Below are positions 36,501 through 46,810 of a stretch of 64,000 nucleotides of DNA, piece by piece; position 1 is the first letter of the stretch; each line of letters starts with the position of its first letter. Both the position numbers and the translations under genes were made by a program. Source of the DNA: Diplocarpon mali (Eukaryota; Ascomycota; Leotiomycetes; Helotiales; Drepanopezizaceae); assembly GCA_024741835.1 (NCBI GenBank), contig JAENRP010000159.1:1-64000 (forward strand), written 5' to 3'. A model generated the notes under the pieces. That model had not been told where the DNA came from. It searched no databases and worked only from the letters and a program-made list of their open reading frames with translations.

Positions 36501-36785
36501 ATTAGCTAAGAATTCCTCTTTAGAGATTCCCTTTAGTCTTAATTCTTCGATTAGGAAGTCGTTAAATTGGAGAATTCCAGGGGCTACTTAGGTTAAAAGG
36601 TTATTAATAGCATTCGCATAAGCTAAAAGGAGTTTTTATTACTCTATATTTCCTAAGGCTGCGTAGGTCGATTTAAAGCTCTTTAATAATACAATAGCTC
36701 TGCTATCTTAAGAGAAGTTTATAACTAGTATTTATTTATCCTTTATTGCAATAGATAAAACAATTTATAAGTTCTTTAAAGGCAT
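33513..36785 (-). pseudogene. Unknown large gene 2, single frame of about 1,090 codons, paralogue of gene 1
   Basis: The frame runs from ATG at 36785 (MPLKNL) to TAA at 33515-33513 without net frameshift; if that TAA is a RIP stop, the next is at 33494-33492. The palindromes that begin at 35939, 34553 and 33668 (minus) are all in phase with the ATG. Alignment by eye to gene 1 holds from the N-terminal third (FSQ then TYAALGNIE against FSQ then TYRTLGEIE, about 36690-36640) to near the C-terminus (LFNAFINAQT against LFKDFANTQK). The basic end KAKKSPRGKN again suggests nuclear or nucleic-acid contact. No catalytic motif is recognised. Both genes lie on the same strand, spaced about 0.6 kb, so they look like a tandem duplication that diverged before RIP. 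Confidence 0.72.
33646..35939. repeat. Three in-frame palindromes in gene 2
   Basis: Copies are at 33646-33668, 34531-34553 and 35917-35939. They encode T-C-E-L-G-L-R-V, T-C-G-P-G-L-stop-V and T-Y-S-P-R-L-G-V. Their positions do not match those in gene 1 when the two proteins are aligned, except perhaps near the C-terminal quarter. They were therefore probably gained separately. Confidence 0.78.
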
Positions 36786-36934
36786 ATTGCTTATAAAAGA
36801 TAGGGAGTATAAATAAGAGAGTTTAATAGGATTTAAGAATTAAAAAGGGCATATAAGCTATAATAGGTTTACTATATATATATTAAGGAAATTGGACTTT
36901 TTATTTATTATTTAAAGAAAGTAATAGGAATGCT
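36786..36934. other. Short stretch upstream of gene 2
   Basis: This AT-rich sequence ends abruptly at the LTR of X1. It should include the promoter of gene 2. No family C LTR is present here, so no right boundary is visible for the block. Confidence 0.5.
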
Positions 36935-37129
36935 TATTGAGATGGGTGATACAGCTATCACTCCGATGTATTATCATATGACCCTACTGCTTAATCAGTA
37001 GGATATTAATACGTATATAGCTATAGGGAAGAAAGGGGTAACCTTCCTTCCTTAACTCTTACTAATATATCGACTATCGACCTTTAGAAGCCTCCTTTAC
37101 CTACTGCGCCGACTCACTTAAGCTTAATA
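36935..37129 (+). repeat. X1 5' LTR
   Basis: TATTGAGATGGGTGATACAG to CTTAAGCTTAATA, 195 bp. It is one of the least mutated X LTRs and contains ATCATATGACC (E-box-like). Confidence 0.92.
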
Positions 37130-37535
37130 AGTTATAAGCCCTAGCTAGACCGATAATAGATTATTGACTTCTCTTAAAAAGCACTTGCGCTATAACTATT
37201 AGTAGAAAGTTAAATAAGACTTATAATAAGAGGTAAGCAATTGGCAAATAGGAGATATAATTCCCTATTTAGCTAACCTATATTATAAGAGGTGTAATTC
37301 TTTACTCTATAACCCCTTTAGTACTATAAGAGGTATGATTCCTTGCTTTACTATATTTTATAAGAGGTATAATTCCCTGCATTAAAGCCTAAAAACCCTT
37401 TTCGATAAGAGGACTTCCTTCCTATTTAATACTTTTATAATACCTACTATTTAATTATTTCGACTTTTCAATAGAAGGAGTGCTTTTAACTATTTAATTT
37501 ATTTGATTTTAATTGTAATTCTATTCGAAATAGCA
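37130..37535 (+). promoter_or_regulatory. X1 primer site and repeat-bearing leader
   Basis: AGTTATAAGCCCTAGC at 37130 matches the initiator tRNA-Met anticodon arm complement (GGTTATGAGCCCTGCGC) apart from RIP changes and a few other bases. From 37249 to 37381 a unit of about 40 bp with AAGAGGTRTRATTCC recurs four times. The same leader occurs in Xa (start only), Xb and X2. Confidence 0.72.
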
Positions 37536-40500
37536 ATAGCTTCTAATTCCGATTGAAACACTAGACTTAAAGACCTCTAACTCTCTTAAAAGAACTAGTA
37601 ACAATAGTTCGACGATTTAGAGCTTTACTTTAAAAGTAAAGGCATTGAAATAGCAATTCAAAGGACACTTATTAAATACGTAAGAATAGCCCCTTATACT
37701 CCCTTTACTAATTTGTCTACTTCTACTTCAATAGCTAATATAATTGCTAAGGATTTACTAGATATATTAAATAAGCTTAGCTTAAGAGCTTTAGTAGATA
37801 ATAACTAAGAATCTTAAAAGTAGATTTTAAATATAGAAAAGGAGAAGGAGTATAGGCTAGCCTTAGCTAAATGCAAACTTAAGATTAATAAAGGTTTAAG
37901 CGATAAAGACTGAGATTTTATTTAAGTTTATAATAACGCAAAGATAAAATAGGATACTTTAAAGGTAAAATACTCTTAGACAACTGCCTTTAATACCTAG
38001 TATCTACTATAGTAGATCACTTCATTTTAGTATAGAAAAGATAAAGATAGTAAGGATATAGATATAAATATAGACTCTATTTAGTCTATACTATATAAAG
38101 TAAGAAGGAGAATAAGAGCCGCAGATCCTAAGAAAGCTATAACTTTTAAGGAAACTTAGCTTTTTAATTTCTTACTTAATAGCCTCCCTCTTAAGTTCGC
38201 TATTATAAAATAATCTCTTCTTATTTAACCTAACTTTAAGATCTATAAGAAGATCGACCTCCTTTGAACTATTAAGTAAGACTTTAAAAGACGCTTTGAA
38301 TCGGCAAATACTATATTATAAGGTAATAATAAGCCTAAGAAAAGGAAGGAGCGCAGGATAAGCCCTTAAGCTTATCAAGGATACTACTTCTATAATAGTA
38401 CTTATAATATTACTAATTATAAAGTTAAAAGGCAACTGATCAATATAGTTACTAGCTTTAATATTAAAAAGCAATTAAAGCAGAAGTTAAGAAGCAAACT
38501 GCCCTTATCTTACTAAAGGCTGCAACTATTAAAGAAAGGCAAAGGAAAAGGCTATTTAGCCAAAACTTTAGTAGATACTTTTAATAATAATAGTAGGTTA
38601 TCTAAACCTAAATCTACTTCTGATAATTCAGATGATAATTATAATAAAGATGCCTATATCTTAAAAGCCGATCTTTATAAAATCCTTGAATCCAATTAGT
38701 ATAATAATACTAGTTATATAGCATATATAACTAATAAACCCTACCTATTTAAAGGCCCGCTTATTAAAATAAAAAGGCACTCTATCAAAGTTGGTAGTAA
38801 AAGGTTATATATAGACTCGATAAGTATAGTAGAGATAAATATTACTAGCATTTCTTTCCTTTTATAAAATGTTCTCCTTATACTTAGCTTAAGTATTAAT
38901 CTTTTATCTAACTATAAGATCTATATAAAGTTGAATTATATAAGAGTTTTTAATAATTAATTTATATAGTTTATAAATAATAATTATAAAGTGATCTTTA
39001 AAGTTAAAATCAAAGATAGACTTTATATTATCTTAAAGGTAATATTATAGAAATTGACTCTTAAGCCAGACCTATAAGTGGATTCCTTTAAAGAAAGTGC
39101 ACTCTTTACCTTAATATAATTAAGCGAGGATAAGGAGAATAGATAGACTCTTAAGCTAAGATCGTAAGTGAAATTTGCAAAAATGACTTTTAAGCTAAGA
39201 CTATAAGTAGATTATAAAGTATCCTTAAAGATAATTCTTAAGCTAGGATTATAAGTGAGTTTAATAGAAATAACTCTTAAGCTAAGATTATAAGTGGATT
39301 TTGAAAATTTACTAATAATAACTCTTAGGCTAGGATCGCAAGTGAAATTCGCAGAAATGACTCTTAGGCTAGGATTGCAAGTGAAATTCGCGAATTCGTT
39401 AAAAGCAACTCCTAAGCCAGAACTGCAAATAGATCTCGCAGTTTTATTAAAAACGACTACTAAGCCAGGCTTGCAATTAGAAAATGGCAAAACCTTAAAC
39501 TGCTATTACTAGTCCTTTTTAGCTGCTAATAATAAAGTATCGACTAACGATAGGCTATTAAAGCTATTAAAAGCTAAAAGCCTATTAAAGTATTAGCTAA
39601 TATATAAAAGATTCGCGCATTTAAGATTAAAGAAATTGAAGGGCTTATATAAGGTCTTGACTTTAAAATAGAAGATTTAAGTACTAAAGGATCACCTAAT
39701 ATGCCGAATTTGCAAGCTAATAAAACTTTAAAATCAAACGCAAACTAAGCTTAATCTATAGAAAGATTTAATATTAGCGCTAATATCTATTAATACTATT
39801 AAACTATTTATAACTTTAATTAAAGGAAATAATTAGTTTTCTTAAATAGTAGATAACTCTACTTAGTAGATATAGACCATTTACGCTAAGACTAAATCTA
39901 AGCTTATAGAAAAGCTAGAAACTTAAAAAGTAATAAAAGAACGCTAAACCTAATTAAAGCTAATAGCTATTAAGTTTAATAACGCATTAGAGATTAAAGT
40001 AAAGCTTAATAAATAAGCAAAATAAAGAGTTTATTATAAACTAATTATAATATATAAAGGTTCCTATTAGAATAGTATTACTAAGCGAAGTATCTAATAA
40101 GTAAAAACTAACTATTGCGCTTTATTATAAGATATTAACCTACTATTAGAATTCTAGGACCTTATAATTAAGGTAAACGTATACTTGCGAAATAGAATAG
40201 GTAGTAGACTAATAGTTAATAGCACTTAAATATTACTATATAAGGCATATTTCAAATAGAAACTAAGCCTAGACTATATCTGCATTTTTAAAAGCATCTG
40301 CTACTCTTATATTAGTCTAAAGTCCTAGCCTATAAGTATAAAGAGTAAGAAGCTAATAGATTAGGATAGAAAATATATATTTATTAAGTATATTAAATAA
40401 ATAATAAAGCAATAGATAATATACGCACTAGATCTAAGGCAAGTAATTATATCTTTAGTAGTTAAGTTCGACGAATCTTAAAATAAAAGGGAGCTATCCT

Positions 40501-42575
40501 TAAAGCTCTATATACCTAGAGATTTATAAGGTATACTATTCGATAGTAATACTATTAAGCTAAATTAATAACCCTTTTCTCTTAGCTTAAGTATATTAAG
40601 CGCACCTACTAATCGATAACCTGCTAATCGCCTAAAGGCTAAATAAACTATTCCTATTATCCGCAAATTGCTTAAAGTATAAAATAACTTTAATATTATT
40701 ATCCCTTTAATTAAAGCACTTATAATAAAGGATATTCTTAAAATAGGTATAAGTAATAATAAGTCTCTACTACTAGAAAGCGGTTCTTTAGATAATAAGC
40801 CTATAGAACCTATAGCTAAACCTATATCTTTAAAGAAGAATAGAGACTTAGAATTAAAAGATACTTTAAACAAATGCAAGTCCAAGCGTATTTAAGCTAT
40901 AATAGTATATAGGATTTATAAGCTTAAACTTCAATAGAGCTTTAATAAAGATAATGCGTTTCTAACTGCTAAAAGGATAATGAAAATCTCTTTTTTAAAG
41001 ATGTATAATAAAGCTATTAATAATTTGGAGAATAGAATAGTATAGAATAAGGCAATCTAAGAAGAGATAAGTTCTCTTATTACAAATGGCATATAAATAG
41101 AGGAATTGATACTAAAGGATGTAAATTTAGTTTTAATAAAGTGGATCTTTATAATTAAAATATATATAAATAAGACCTTAGAATATTATAAGGCAAGGCT
41201 TATAGCTAAAGGCTTCTCTTAATAGTATGGAAAAGACTACTTTAATATATTTGCCTTAATAGTTTATATAAATACCTTTTATATATTTATAGCAATAGTA
41301 GCTGCTAAGGACCTTAAATATAAATAGTATAATATTAAAAATACATTTACTAAAGCGATTATAAAGGAACGGATTTTTCTCTCTTAACCTAACGGTATTC
41401 TTATATGCGCTAGCCACTCTTTCTATATATTCCGCAATATCTATAGGCTTAAATAATCAGCTTATAATTAAAACCTCTTATATAGCTTTACTTTAATAGA
41501 AATAGGATTTATTTAAAGCTTAGCTAACCCTTATCTATTTACCTATGCTAAGCGTAGAATTAAGTTGCTATTATATATTAATAATATTATTATAGCTGCG
41601 AAAACAATTATTTAATTAAATTAGTTCTTTATAATAATTTGGAAACGTTTTAATACTAAGGATCTAAGGGGAATTTATAAGATCCTTAGCATCTGCGTTA
41701 TAAGGAACCGCTCTACTTAAGAACTCTAGTTAGACTAAGAGTAGTATATTAAGAAGATCCTAGACCGAATAGGACTTTCTACTTATACTCTTAACTTTAA
41801 GCTAAAGCGTACTCCAATCGAAGGAAAGTATAATAAGTTAGAGCCTATTAATAAAAATAAGTAGAAAGGAGATCTAAAGAAGTATTGATAGGATATTAAA
41901 GCGATTATATATACTATAGTATATATAAGACCAGATATTACCTTTATTATTAGGCAACTTAATCAGAATCTAAAGGATTTAACGATTTAATATAAGAATA
42001 CAGTTAAGCGATTTAAAAGGTACCTTCGATTAATAATTATATAAAAGGTAAGATATAGACTAATAAAATATATAAGTGCAAAGCTTAAGATATATACTAA
42101 TTCCGATTAGGCAAATATAAAAGGTTGGAAAAGTATATTTAAAAGCGTAGTAATACTATATAGTAGACCTATATTATAAGGAAGTAGAAAGTAGAAATCA
42201 ATAGCTATCGCAAGCATTAAGGCCGAATATATATTAATATTATTAAATTGCAAGTAAGGATTATAAATCGCCTAAGTTTTAAAAGATATAGGTTTTATTA
42301 AGTATATTAAATAAGATAAGAATTGTATTAATCTTTAAGTAGATAATATAAGAGCGATTGCACTTATAAAGAATCTATACTTATATAAGCGATTGAAATA
42401 TATTAATATTACCTACTACTTTATCTATAACCTTATTATAAAGAATAAGTTATTAATTACTTATATCTTAATTAATCGAATAGTAGTAAACGGATTTATA
42501 AAACTATTAGAAACGGTTATAAAGTTTAAAGTATTTAAAGATATACTAAGGTTGCAAAAGATAGTAAGGACTTAA
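37536..42575 (+). pseudogene. X1 gag-pol, copia polyprotein of 1,680 codons with RIP stops
   Basis: Start: ATA GCT TCT at 37536, a RIP form of ATG GCT TCT that all X copies keep as ATA. Gag runs to about 38690 with a basic KKRKERR stretch near 38335. The protease region is at about 38690-39050. The nine-unit palindrome array (39057-39478) follows. The pre-integrase region (FAHLRLKKLKGLYKV) lies near 39610-39655, and the integrase core and C-terminus run to about 40560. The INT-RT linker carries Ser/Pro-rich words. RT reads YKARLIAKGF near 41185 and YINN at 41574-41585 instead of YVDD. RNase H runs to TAA at 42573-42575. The whole frame is a multiple of three, so loss of function here is by point mutation alone. 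Confidence 0.9.
39057..39478. repeat. Nine-unit palindrome array in X1
   Basis: Units of 39 or 48 bp, plus one longer first interval. They encode TLRLGLQVKF-like repeats between protease and integrase. The first and last copies both start on a codon boundary. One 48-bp unit is missing relative to X0 and X2. Confidence 0.87.
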
Positions 42576-42589
42576 TAGGCTTAAGGACG

Positions 42590-42738
42590 ACTCTTAGGCC
42601 TGCTTTACGAGTTAGGTTATATAATCTTATAAAGGAAAGTTTTTAAATCGACTCTTAGGCCTAGATTATAAGTCAAGTTATATAGTCTTATAAAAGAACG
42701 CTTTTAGGAAAATTGACTTCTAGTCCTGCCTTATAAGT
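42590..42738. repeat. Three palindromes in the X1 3' region
   Basis: Copies at 42590-42612, 42651-42673 and 42716-42738, after the stop codon, spaced 61-65 bp. They are flanked by a shared TAGTCTTATAAAGGAA-like context. Confidence 0.85.
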
Positions 42739-42877
42739 AGAGTTTAGTAATCTTAATAGAGGTTATTATTAATTGATTATTTTTAATTTAAAGAGATACT
42801 TAAGAGTTAGATTAGCGCAAAAGGATAGTTATTATTTTCCTAACTATAGGTCAATCGGAGTAAGGTCTAAGTAAGGG

Positions 42878-43072
42878 TATTAAGATAGGTAATATAACTA
42901 TTACTTTAATATATTATTATATAACTCTATTGCTTAATTAGTAGGATATTAATATATATATAGCTATAGGAAAGAAAGGGGTAACCTTCCTTCCCTAACT
43001 CTTATTAATATATCGACTATCGACCTTTAGAAGTTTCTATTACCTACTGCGCCGACTCACTTAAGCTCAATA
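42878..43072 (+). repeat. X1 3' LTR
   Basis: 195 bp, TATTAAGATAGG to CTTAAGCTCAATA, more RIP-mutated than the 5' copy. Confidence 0.92.
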
Positions 43073-43482
43073 ACGTCATCTCTTATAGTCCAATCAACTG
43101 GCCGACGGTAGAGGTCTGCGAGTCGTTTTATCTTAGCCTATTATACTTAAAGAGATAATTAAGCGAATTAAACTACTTTCTAAGCTATAATAGCTATATA
43201 GAATGCTATTTTATAATTTAATTGCTTTATTGCTATTTTTAAAGGTTTTAAGTTAATTAAGTTTTAAAAAGAGCGAGTTTCGTAGCTATTTAGCACTTAA
43301 AAAAGGGAGATCTGCCTTAGCGACTTATAAGGCAAGGTCAATTAGGCGATATCTATTAAAGGTAATAGACGACTCTAATTGTCTTAATAGTATAAGTAGA
43401 ACGGTTATAGATATTATTTCAAGTACTAGTTCATAATCTCGGTTTAGCTATCGACATTAGGGCTATAGGCTATAGTTAACTT
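43073..43482. other. Unassigned 410 bp between X elements
   Basis: This matches none of the families I mapped. It contains a few less mutated words (CCAATCAACTGGCCGACGG at 43089-43107). No frame or terminal repeat is evident. It may be a remnant of the original target DNA of an X insertion. Confidence 0.45.
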
Positions 43483-43797
43483 TATTAAGATAGGTGATAC
43501 AGCTATTACTCCGATATATTATCATATGATTCTACTGCTTAGTCAGTAGGATATTAATACGTATATAGCTATAAGGAAGAAAGGGGTAACCTTCCTTCCT
43601 TAACTCTTACTAATATATCGACTATCGACCTTTAGAAGCCTCCTTTACCTACTGCGCCAATTTACTTAACCTAATAGGTTATAAGTCTTAATTAGACTAA
43701 TAATTGATTATTAACTTCCTTTAAAAAGCATTTGCATTGCAACTATTAATAGGAAGTTGAATGACACTTATAGTAAAAGGCGAGCAATCGGCGAATA
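43483..43797 (+). mobile_element. Xa: X LTR and leader fragment
   Basis: LTR 43483-43676 (194 bp) is followed by primer site GGTTATAAGTC and 110 bp of leader. It is cut at 43797 by the LTR of Xb, after GCGAATA. Confidence 0.87.
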
Positions 43798-45578
43798 TGT
43801 TAAGATAGGTGATACATCCATTAGTCTGATATATTATCATATAACCCTATTGCTTAATCAGTAGGATATTGATACGTATATAGTTATAGGAAAGAAAAGG
43901 GTAACCTTCCTTCCCTACCTCTTATTAATATATTAACCATCGACCTTTAAAAGCCTCCTTTACCTATTGCGCCGACTTACTTAAGCTTAATAGGTTATAA
44001 GCCTTAGCTAAACCGATAATTGATTATTAACTTCCTTTAAAAAGCACTTGCGCTGCAACTATGAATAGGAAGTTGAACGAGACTTATAATAAGAGGTAAG
44101 CAATCGGCAAATAGGAGGTATAATTCCCTATTTAGCTAACCTATATTATAAAAGGTATGATTCCTTGCTCTATAACCCTTTAGTACTATAAGAGGTATAA
44201 TTCCTTACTTTACTATATTTTATAAGAGGTATAATTCCTTGCGTTATAGCTTAAAAACCCTTTTTAATAAGAGGACTTCCTCCTTATTTAATACTTTTAT
44301 AATACCTACTATTTAATTATTTTAACTTTTCGATAGGAGGAGTGCCTTTAACTATTTAATTTATTTGATTCTATTACAATTCTATTTAAAACGGTAATAG
44401 CTTCTAATTCCAATCGAAATACTAAGCCTAAAGACCTCTAACTCTTTTAAAAGAACTAGTAATAATAGTTCGACGATTTAAAGCTTTACTTCAAAAGCAA
44501 AGGCATTAAAGTAGCGATTTAAAAAACACCTATTAAGTACGCGAGTATAGTATCTTTTACCTCTTCTATTAATACTCCTACTTTAATAGATAATACTATT
44601 AAAAAGGACCTTATAAATATATTAAATAAGCTTAACTTAAGAGCTTTAGTAGATAATAACTAAGGACTTTAAAAAGTTTTAAATATAGAAAAGGAGAAGG
44701 AGTATAGGCTAGTCTTAGCTAAATGCAAGCTTAAGATCAATAGAGGTTTAAGCGATAAAGATTAAGATTTTATTCGGATTTATAATAATGCGAAAATAAG
44801 ATAAGATACTTTAAAGGTAAAATACTTTTAAATAACTGCCTTTAATACTTGGTATCTACTATAATAGATCACTTTATTTTAATATAAAAAAGATAAAGAT
44901 AGTAAGGATATAGATATAAATATAGACTTTGCTTAATTTATACTATATAAAGTAAGAAAGAGAGTAAGAGCTATAGATCTTAAGATAGCTATAACTTTTA
45001 AAGAAACTCAGCTTTTTAATTTCTTACTTAATAGCCTCCCTTTGAAGTTTGCTATTATAAAATTATCTCTTTTTATTTAACCTAACCTTAAGATTTATAA
45101 GAAGATCGACCTCCTTCAAACTATTAAATAAGACCTTAAAGGACGCTTTAAGTTAGCAAATACCGCATTATAAGGCAATAATAAGCTTAAAAAGAGAAAG
45201 GAGCGTAGGATAAGCCCTTAAGCTTATTAAAGATACTACTTCTATAATAGTACTTATAATATTGCTAATTATAAAGTTAAAAGGCAATTGATTAATATAA
45301 TTATTAGCTTTAATATTAAAAAGCAATTAAAGTAAAAGTTAAGAAGTAAACTACCCTTATCCTATTAAAGGCCGCAACTATTAAAGAAAGGCAAAGGAAA
45401 AGGCTATTTAATTAAGACTTTAGTAAATACCTTTAATAATAATAGTAGGTTATTTAAATTTAAATCCACTTTTGATAATTTAAATAATAATTATAATAAA
45501 AATGCTTACGTTTTAAAAGCCGATCTTTATAAGATCCTTAAATCCAATTAGTATAGTAATACTAATTATATAGTATAT
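43798..45578 (+). mobile_element. Xb: X 5' LTR, leader and gag, cut by an A element
   Basis: The LTR 43798-43992 begins with an unmutated TGTTAAGATAGG. The leader with its repeats runs to 44396. The element stops at 45578 in the protease codons, where the A LTR starts. Confidence 0.88.
44397..45578 (+). pseudogene. Xb gag remnant
   Basis: It starts ATA GCT TCT AAT at 44397, as in X1, and follows X1 gag to the region just before protease. TAA and TAG are frequent. The insertion point of the A element lies within about 10 bp of the corresponding A1 insertion in X0, but in the opposite relative orientation. Confidence 0.82.
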
Positions 45579-46210
45579 TGTTGCAGGTATGCCTATCACA
45601 TGTTTATCACATGATCCGTCATATGACACATTATACATATAATATGTCATATAACTTACCATATGACTTAGCGGCTTTACTAAGAAGCCCGCTTACCTTA
45701 AATAGCTCTTAGTTAGAGAGCTCTTATGAATTAAGATATCCAATATCGTCGTTTGCACCTTATACTTCTTTATGCCCTCTTTTAGTTTACTATCAAGTTT
45801 ACTATTAGAGAACCTCCTTGCTATAGGTTATAAGCCCCGCATGCCTATAAATAGCATTTGATAAATTCCATTAATTAGAGTCTCCTTTATAAATGAAAAG
45901 GCTGATCGATATTTTGAGTTTTACTTAACTAATGATATATAACAGTATCATTTCAATAATAAAATAGTGGCTACTCCCCTTTTAAAGCGCTATGCAATAA
46001 TCTAAGCTTACGCAAGATTCGTTACTATAGCTGAATTATTAGGACTAATAGCTAAGATTACTAGCTTAATTGCTAAAAGTACTCTATTACCTAAATCACC
46101 TAATCTTATAAGGACTAATATATAGTACCCTAAACTCGAATATAACGGTTCATCTCCTCCTCCTCTTCCTTCTTCTCCTTTCGATAACTCTATATATATA
46201 TATATAAATA
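45579..46210 (+). mobile_element. A': 5' LTR and gag start of an A element
   Basis: The LTR is 45579-45825 (247 bp, intact TGTTGCAGG start). The primer site GGTTATAAGCCCCGC follows at 45826. The gag frame starts at ATA GTG GCT (45964), which shows the original start ATG GTG GCT. The element is cut at 46210 in the (TA)n run that precedes 4601 in A1, by the LTR of X2. Confidence 0.88.
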
Positions 46211-46405
46211 TATTAAGATAGGTAATACAGCTATCACTCCGATGTATTATTATATAACCCTATTGCTTAGTTAGTAGGATATTGATACGTATATAGCTAT
46301 AGGGAAGAAAGGGGTAACCTTCCTTCCTTAACTCTTATTAATATATCGACTATCGACCTCTAAAAGCCTCCTTTACTTACTACGCCGACTTACTTAAGCT
46401 TAATA
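46211..46405 (+). repeat. X2 5' LTR
   Basis: 195 bp. Primer site AGTTATAAGCC follows at 46406. Confidence 0.92.
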
Positions 46406-46810
46406 AGTTATAAGCCTTAGCTAGACCGATAATAGATTATTAACTTCCCTTAGAAAGCACTTGCATTACAATTATTAGTAGGAAGTTGAACAAGACTTAT
46501 AGTAAGAGGCGAGCAATTGGCGAATAGGAGGTATAATTCCCTATTTAGCCAACCTATATTATAAGAGGTATGATTCCTTGCTCTATAACCCTTTGGTACT
46601 ATAAAAGGTGTAATTCCTTACTTTATTATATTTTATAAGAGGTGTGATTCCCTATGTTATAGCTTAAAAAACCCTTTTCGATAAGAGGACTTCCTTACTA
46701 TTTAATACTTTTATAATACTGCTATTTAATCATTTCGACTTTTCGATAGGAGGAGTGCCTTTAACTATTTAATTTATTTGATTTTTAATGCAATTTTATT
46801 CGAAATAGTA

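Larger units (their letters stand above)
36935..43072 (+). mobile_element. X1: Ty1/copia element, full length, plus strand
   Basis: LTRs at 36935-37129 and 42878-43072 (195 bp each) flank a leader with fourfold repeats, a 1,680-codon gag-pol frame and a 3' region with three palindromes. The polypurine tract is GTAAGGGTAT before 42878. The flanks ATGCT and ACGTC do not match, so the two ends probably come from different insertions. Confidence 0.9.

Noticed and set aside
43073..43482. Possible solo LTR of a further family
   Set aside because: No TG/CA ends, flanking duplication or second copy could be found in the window.
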